A DNA stretch of 64,000 bases from Rhizobium mesoamericanum STM3625 (GTDB lineage: Bacteria; Pseudomonadota; Alphaproteobacteria; Rhizobiales; Rhizobiaceae). The stretch lies in contig NZ_HF536772.1 of the NCBI RefSeq assembly GCF_000312665.1, positions 1,397,496 to 1,461,495 of the forward strand. Direction: 5' to 3'. The notes beneath the pieces were generated by a model, which had not been told where the DNA came from, searched no databases, and saw only the letters and a program-made list of their open reading frames with translations. Each line of letters starts with the position of its first letter. Positions within the stretch are counted from its first letter, which is position 1. The position numbers and the translations under genes are program-made. Shown here in pieces: positions 60,758 through 64,000 of the stretch.

Positions 60758-61819
60758 ATGAAAAAGTTGATAAAAGTCGCCGCGATATCTTGGGCCACCG
60801 TCTCTCTCATGCTGATGGCTCAGTATTCTGTGGCTGCCAGCGACTTTGTCGGCGTGCGGCAGATAACAGCGGCTTCCAAAGAACGAGGCAGCGATCTGGC
60901 CGTGACCGTTTGGTACCCGGCGGACGCCGGAGGCAAACCTGTTACGCTTGGTGAAAATCGGTTTTTCGTGGGAACGGATGCCATGCTCGAAGCTCCGCTC
61001 TCACGCGGAAAATATCCGCTGATCTTGCTATCTCATGGCGCTGGTCTGGGAGGAACCCCGCAAGCCATGAGCTGGATTGCAACGCCATTGGCGAAACAGG
61101 GGTTTGTCGTGGCAGCTCCTGTTCATTTCGGGAACGGAGGCGCTAACAGGTCAGCAGAAGAAACGATGAAGCTCTGGCTAAGGCCAGCGGATATCAGCGC
61201 GACTTTGGATACAATCGAAAAGCAGCCGCTTTTTGAAAATCACTTCAAATTCGGGAGGATTGGCGTACTTGGTCTTTCCATGGGCGGAAACACGGCCTTG
61301 TTGCTGGCTGGTGGTCGCATCGATCCTGCCCGTCTGGCCAGCTACTGTGACAACGACGCTCTTAATCCTTCGCTTTGCAAATGGGTAAAGGAAAGCAGCG
61401 TCGATCTTCATTCCACGGACATGAAATTGGCTGGTCGTGATAATGAGGACAAGCGGATTGAATTTATTATGGCAATCGATCCTGCGCCGGTGGATGTCTT
61501 TCAGGCCGACGCCTTCTCCAAGGTTTCGATCCCCGTCGAGATCGTAAATCTTGGCCAACCTGGAACGATCCCCCTAACTGCGCTCGCTTTGGGGATCGCA
61601 ATGGCTATTCCGAACGGTAGCTATTCCACGATCAGTGACGCAAGCCACTACAGCTTGCTGGGCGAGTGCAAACCCGATGCGGGCGCGATGGCTGAATCCG
61701 AAAACATAGGCGATCCGATCTGCTCCGACGGCAACGGACAATCGCGACTCGAAATCCATCAGGAATTGGTCACTATGGCCATCGAGGCTTTCGACCAGAA
61801 GCTTAAATCGCCCCGATAG
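60758..61819 (+). CDS. Exported alpha/beta hydrolase (platelet-activating-factor acetylhydrolase-like)
   Basis: A 353-residue secreted hydrolase: signal peptide (KVAAISWATVSLMLMAQYSVAA), then VGVRQITAASKERGSDLAVTVWYPA, oxyanion loop YPLILLSHGAGLGG, nucleophile Ser174 in GVLGLSMGGNTALLLAGG, and a His late in the sequence (SDASHYSLLG). It is close to the PAF-AH/dienelactone-hydrolase-like predicted esterases. The substrate is unknown. It is expressed from the promoter next to the repeat array at 60653-60699. Confidence 0.85.
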   Translation: MKKLIKVAAISWATVSLMLMAQYSVAASDFVGVRQITAASKERGSDLAVTVWYPADAGGKPVTLGENRFFVGTDAMLEAPLSRGKYPLILLSHGAGLGGTPQAMSWIATPLAKQGFVVAAPVHFGNGGANRSAEETMKLWLRPADISATLDTIEKQPLFENHFKFGRIGVLGLSMGGNTALLLAGGRIDPARLASYCDNDALNPSLCKWVKESSVDLHSTDMKLAGRDNEDKRIEFIMAIDPAPVDVFQADAFSKVSIPVEIVNLGQPGTIPLTALALGIAMAIPNGSYSTISDASHYSLLGECKPDAGAMAESENIGDPICSDGNGQSRLEIHQELVTMAIEAFDQKLKSPR

Positions 61820-61920
61820 AAGGCATGATTTTTTAGACGCACTTTGAAAGCGCCAAAAGTGGTCTTCCTCGATCTGCCGATTGCTTATAGGGTCGCCGTG
61901 CACAGTCGGAGGTTGCAGTC

Positions 61921-62739
61921 TTGACGAAGCGGGCAGAGTATACTGTTTTCCAAGGGCGTGCGGGCGATCATAACGATCTGGCCATGCCTGGTGCGAAGGC
62001 CATTGGCGAGGAGCTGGAAAGCAGGACGGGGATAGCGCCTACGGTGATCGGCATTCCGGAGCCCGCACTGAATACCGGTTGGCAAGTAGAACTTGTTGCG
62101 GCTCTTCCAGCGCTGAAGGCGATTCAATCTAGGTTCAACGATGTATTCGCCAGGGGGGCGGTTTCGATCGCCGCAACCAGCCGGTGTGCCGTGTCTTTGG
62201 CGACGCTTCCGGCAGTCGCAAAGCATTTTCCCTCGGCCTGCATAGTGTGGTTCGATGCACATGGCGATCTGAATCCACCCGAGGCGAGCCCGACCGGTTA
62301 TCTCGGTGGACTGGCGTTGGCAGGGCCTGTTGGCCTTTGGGATTCAGGCCTTGGCGCAGGCTTGAGTTTGGATCAGGTCGTTCTGGTCGGGCAGCGCGAC
62401 CTCGATCCATTCGAACTTGATCTAATAGCACTGCACGACATCCCACTCGTCAAGCCGAAAGCTGATCTGGTAACGGAACTTCGGACAGCAATAAATGGTC
62501 GATCCGTCTATGTGCATCTCGACTGCGATGTCTTGGAGCCAGGCATTGTGCCGACGGACTATAAGCACGCTGGCGGCCTGTCGCTGGATGATCTGGGCGC
62601 CTGCTGCGAGCTAATTGCCGAGCATGATTTCATAGGCATCGAAATCGCGGAGTTTCAGAGCGCTTGGGAAACCGACGGTTCTCCTGTGTCTCCAAATGCC
62701 CTGCTAGACGCTTTAAAGCCAATTCTAACCCTGCGATAG
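61921..62739 (+). CDS. Arginase-fold protein with an altered metal motif
   Basis: A 272-residue member of the ureohydrolase (arginase/agmatinase) fold: CIVWFDAHGDLNPPEASPTGYLGG has the DAHxD ligands and VHLDCDVLEPG the DxD ligands. The first canonical ligand motif, GGDH, is replaced by AATSRCAVSLA, so one metal-binding His is absent. Such atypical members occur in alphaproteobacteria; the reaction is unknown and need not be arginine hydrolysis. The start is a TTG with GGAGG 10 bp upstream. Confidence 0.82.
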   Translation: MTKRAEYTVFQGRAGDHNDLAMPGAKAIGEELESRTGIAPTVIGIPEPALNTGWQVELVAALPALKAIQSRFNDVFARGAVSIAATSRCAVSLATLPAVAKHFPSACIVWFDAHGDLNPPEASPTGYLGGLALAGPVGLWDSGLGAGLSLDQVVLVGQRDLDPFELDLIALHDIPLVKPKADLVTELRTAINGRSVYVHLDCDVLEPGIVPTDYKHAGGLSLDDLGACCELIAEHDFIGIEIAEFQSAWETDGSPVSPNALLDALKPILTLR

Positions 62740-62952
62740 TCTGCGCCGGTGTCCGAATTAGTCGGCTGCGCGGTCACTCACATTCTCGCTCAAACGGCAG
62801 ATCGGTAAAATTGCAGCAGAACTCGAAATCGGCCTCTAACCACGCCATCAAACTTATCTGCGCTGATGCCCTGGAAGCCGCATCCAATAGGGGATTCTGA
62901 AAGGAAAACCCGCGCCAGATGCACCCGCGTGAATGAAGCGGAGATGCAGGTC
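62740..62952. other. Intergenic region before galE
   Basis: 213 bases with no gene seen; carries the galE promoter. Confidence 0.4.
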
Positions 62953-63987
62953 ATGGCAATTTTGGTCACCGGCGGGGCGGGCTACATCGGCAGCCACATG
63001 GTCTGGACATTGCTGGATGCAGGCGAGGACGTCGTTGTCCTGGACAATCTATCGACCGGCTTTCGCTGGGCGGTCGCTCCGCGTGCGCGTTTCTATCTCG
63101 GCGATGTCGCCGATACACAGCTTCTGAAGGCGATCTTCATTGAGAACGACATCGAAGCAATTATTCATTTTGCCGGCTCGGCGATCGTGCCCGCATCCGT
63201 TGCCGATCCACTTGCCTACTATGACAACAATTCCGGCAAGACGCGGGCGCTGTTGAGCGCTGCGATCAATGCCAGCATTCGCCACTTCGTCTTTTCCTCC
63301 ACGGCTGCTGTCTACGGGCCACAGAATACGTCCGAGCCGGTGAAGGAAACTGCGCCGCTTAATCCCGAAAACCCCTACGGCCAGTCTAAGCTGATGACGG
63401 AATTCATGCTGCGGGACGCGGCGGCGGCCTACGATTTCGACTATGTCGCGCTGCGCTACTTCAACGTCGCCGGCGCCGACCCGCTCGGACGCAGCGGCCA
63501 ATCGACATCGGGCGCGACGCATCTGATTAAGGTCGCCTGCGAGGCAGCACTTGGCAAACGCAACGGCGTTCACGTTTACGGTATCGATTACCCGACCCAT
63601 GATGGTACCGGCGTGCGCGACTACATCCATGTGAGCGATCTCACCGTGGCTCACCTGAAGGCCCTGCAGCATTTGCGCCGCGGGAGCGGTTCGCTGGTCG
63701 CCAATTGCGGCTACGGAACTGGCTATTCGGTGCTCGACGTTCTTAACATGGTCACCCGTCTGCACGGGCGCTTCTTCAAGGTTCACATGGCGCCGAGACG
63801 CCCGGGCGACGCCGCAAGCGTAGTCGCGGATTCAAGGCTTGCCCAACGCGTTCTGGATTGGAAACCGATGCACGATTCATTGGAGACCATCGTTCAAAGC
63901 GCCCTCCACTGGGAAGAGTTCCTGCTCAATCGCAGCGCCGACGATCTACAGAGTCTCCACCGCGCGCTCGCTGCAGCGTCGTTCTGA
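62953..63987 (+). CDS. galE: UDP-glucose 4-epimerase
   Basis: A 344-residue extended-SDR enzyme interconverting UDP-glucose and UDP-galactose, supplying galactose for exopolysaccharide and lipopolysaccharide; the rhizobial copy for surface sugars is often called exoB. Motifs are ILVTGGAGYIGSHMVWTLLDAG (NAD), IIHFAGSAIV, the active site Ser/Thr in VFSSTAAVYGP, the Tyr/Lys pair in NPYGQSK and the substrate loop YFNVAGADP. The start at 62953 (MAILVTGG) puts the NAD motif at residue 4. Confidence 0.94.
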   Translation: MAILVTGGAGYIGSHMVWTLLDAGEDVVVLDNLSTGFRWAVAPRARFYLGDVADTQLLKAIFIENDIEAIIHFAGSAIVPASVADPLAYYDNNSGKTRALLSAAINASIRHFVFSSTAAVYGPQNTSEPVKETAPLNPENPYGQSKLMTEFMLRDAAAAYDFDYVALRYFNVAGADPLGRSGQSTSGATHLIKVACEAALGKRNGVHVYGIDYPTHDGTGVRDYIHVSDLTVAHLKALQHLRRGSGSLVANCGYGTGYSVLDVLNMVTRLHGRFFKVHMAPRRPGDAASVVADSRLAQRVLDWKPMHDSLETIVQSALHWEEFLLNRSADDLQSLHRALAAASF

Positions 63988-64000
63988 GACCCAAAGCGAT

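Noticed and set aside
1-64000. CRISPR arrays, transposases or prophage genes
   Set aside because: No regularly spaced repeats, Cas proteins, transposases, integrases or phage structural genes were found; the single S24 repressor is of a chromosomal rhizobial type.

Overview
The window reads as a chromosomal segment of an alphaproteobacterium of the Rhizobiaceae (Rhizobium/Ensifer/Mesorhizobium type). The evidence is a high-GC coding style and several lineage markers: a PodJ-type polar organiser with Sel1 repeats, an ortholog of the Mesorhizobium cyclic-nucleotide-gated K+ channel MlotiK1, a CsbD gene behind an EcfG (general stress sigma factor) promoter, the Lhr-like helicase/PdeM pair, a class 2 pyrD in an operon with DUF952, and a DUF6460 gene. 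I saw no prophage, transposase, CRISPR array, rRNA or replication origin. One tRNA gene, tRNA-Gly(CCC), lies near the left edge.

Layout. 1-5 kb: LysR (cut by the left edge) and XRE regulators, the tRNA, and a stress cluster in which four sites fit GGAAC-N16/17-CGTT. Two of these overlap back to back between a secreted-protein/HD-hydrolase operon and csbD. Two family 2 glycosyltransferases follow. 5-11 kb: a chemoreceptor, an orphan solute-binding protein, TerB, a nuclease-like protein with an S24 repressor, and a NarL-type response regulator. 11-17 kb: DUF952-pyrD, a frameshifted MATE transporter, CAP and DUF6460 genes, a TPR methyltransferase, YitT, and an Rrf2 regulator with an AhpD-like protein. 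18-25 kb: an amino-acid-binding protein with a DadA-like oxidoreductase, Lhr helicase and PdeM (DNA repair), a GST and a lytic-transglycosylase-like lipoprotein. 25-28 kb: the CNG K+ channel flanked by two decayed genes (GNAT and a dihydrofolate-reductase-family gene) and an HxlR regulator.

28-45 kb: TIGR02186-TauE/SafE, DUF922, TerC, an ABC-F ATPase, a VOC protein, an FMO-like oxidoreductase, a cupredoxin, and a three-gene beta-oxidation operon (acyl-CoA dehydrogenase, thiolase, FadB-like) behind a perfect palindrome. Opposite that operon lies a VOC pseudogene with two frameshifts. Next come a PLP gamma-lyase-type enzyme divergent from an Lrp regulator, and an SDR with Phe in place of the catalytic Tyr. 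45-64 kb: podJ, a MarR/GFA divergon with two operators, a 1167-residue transporter-sensor hybrid kinase, mscL, an aminotransferase, a TetA-like MFS pump, a two-helix K+ channel beside a Ca2+/H+ exchanger, an alpha/beta hydrolase behind an unusual repeat array, an atypical arginase-fold protein and galE.

Most genes are ordinary housekeeping or accessory genes. The strongest signals beyond gene calling are the set of EcfG promoters (including one in front of a 61-residue protein of unknown function), four genes broken by frameshift or stop, and several well-formed operators with or without an adjacent regulator. All functions are inferred by recognising motifs by eye. No database search was run.
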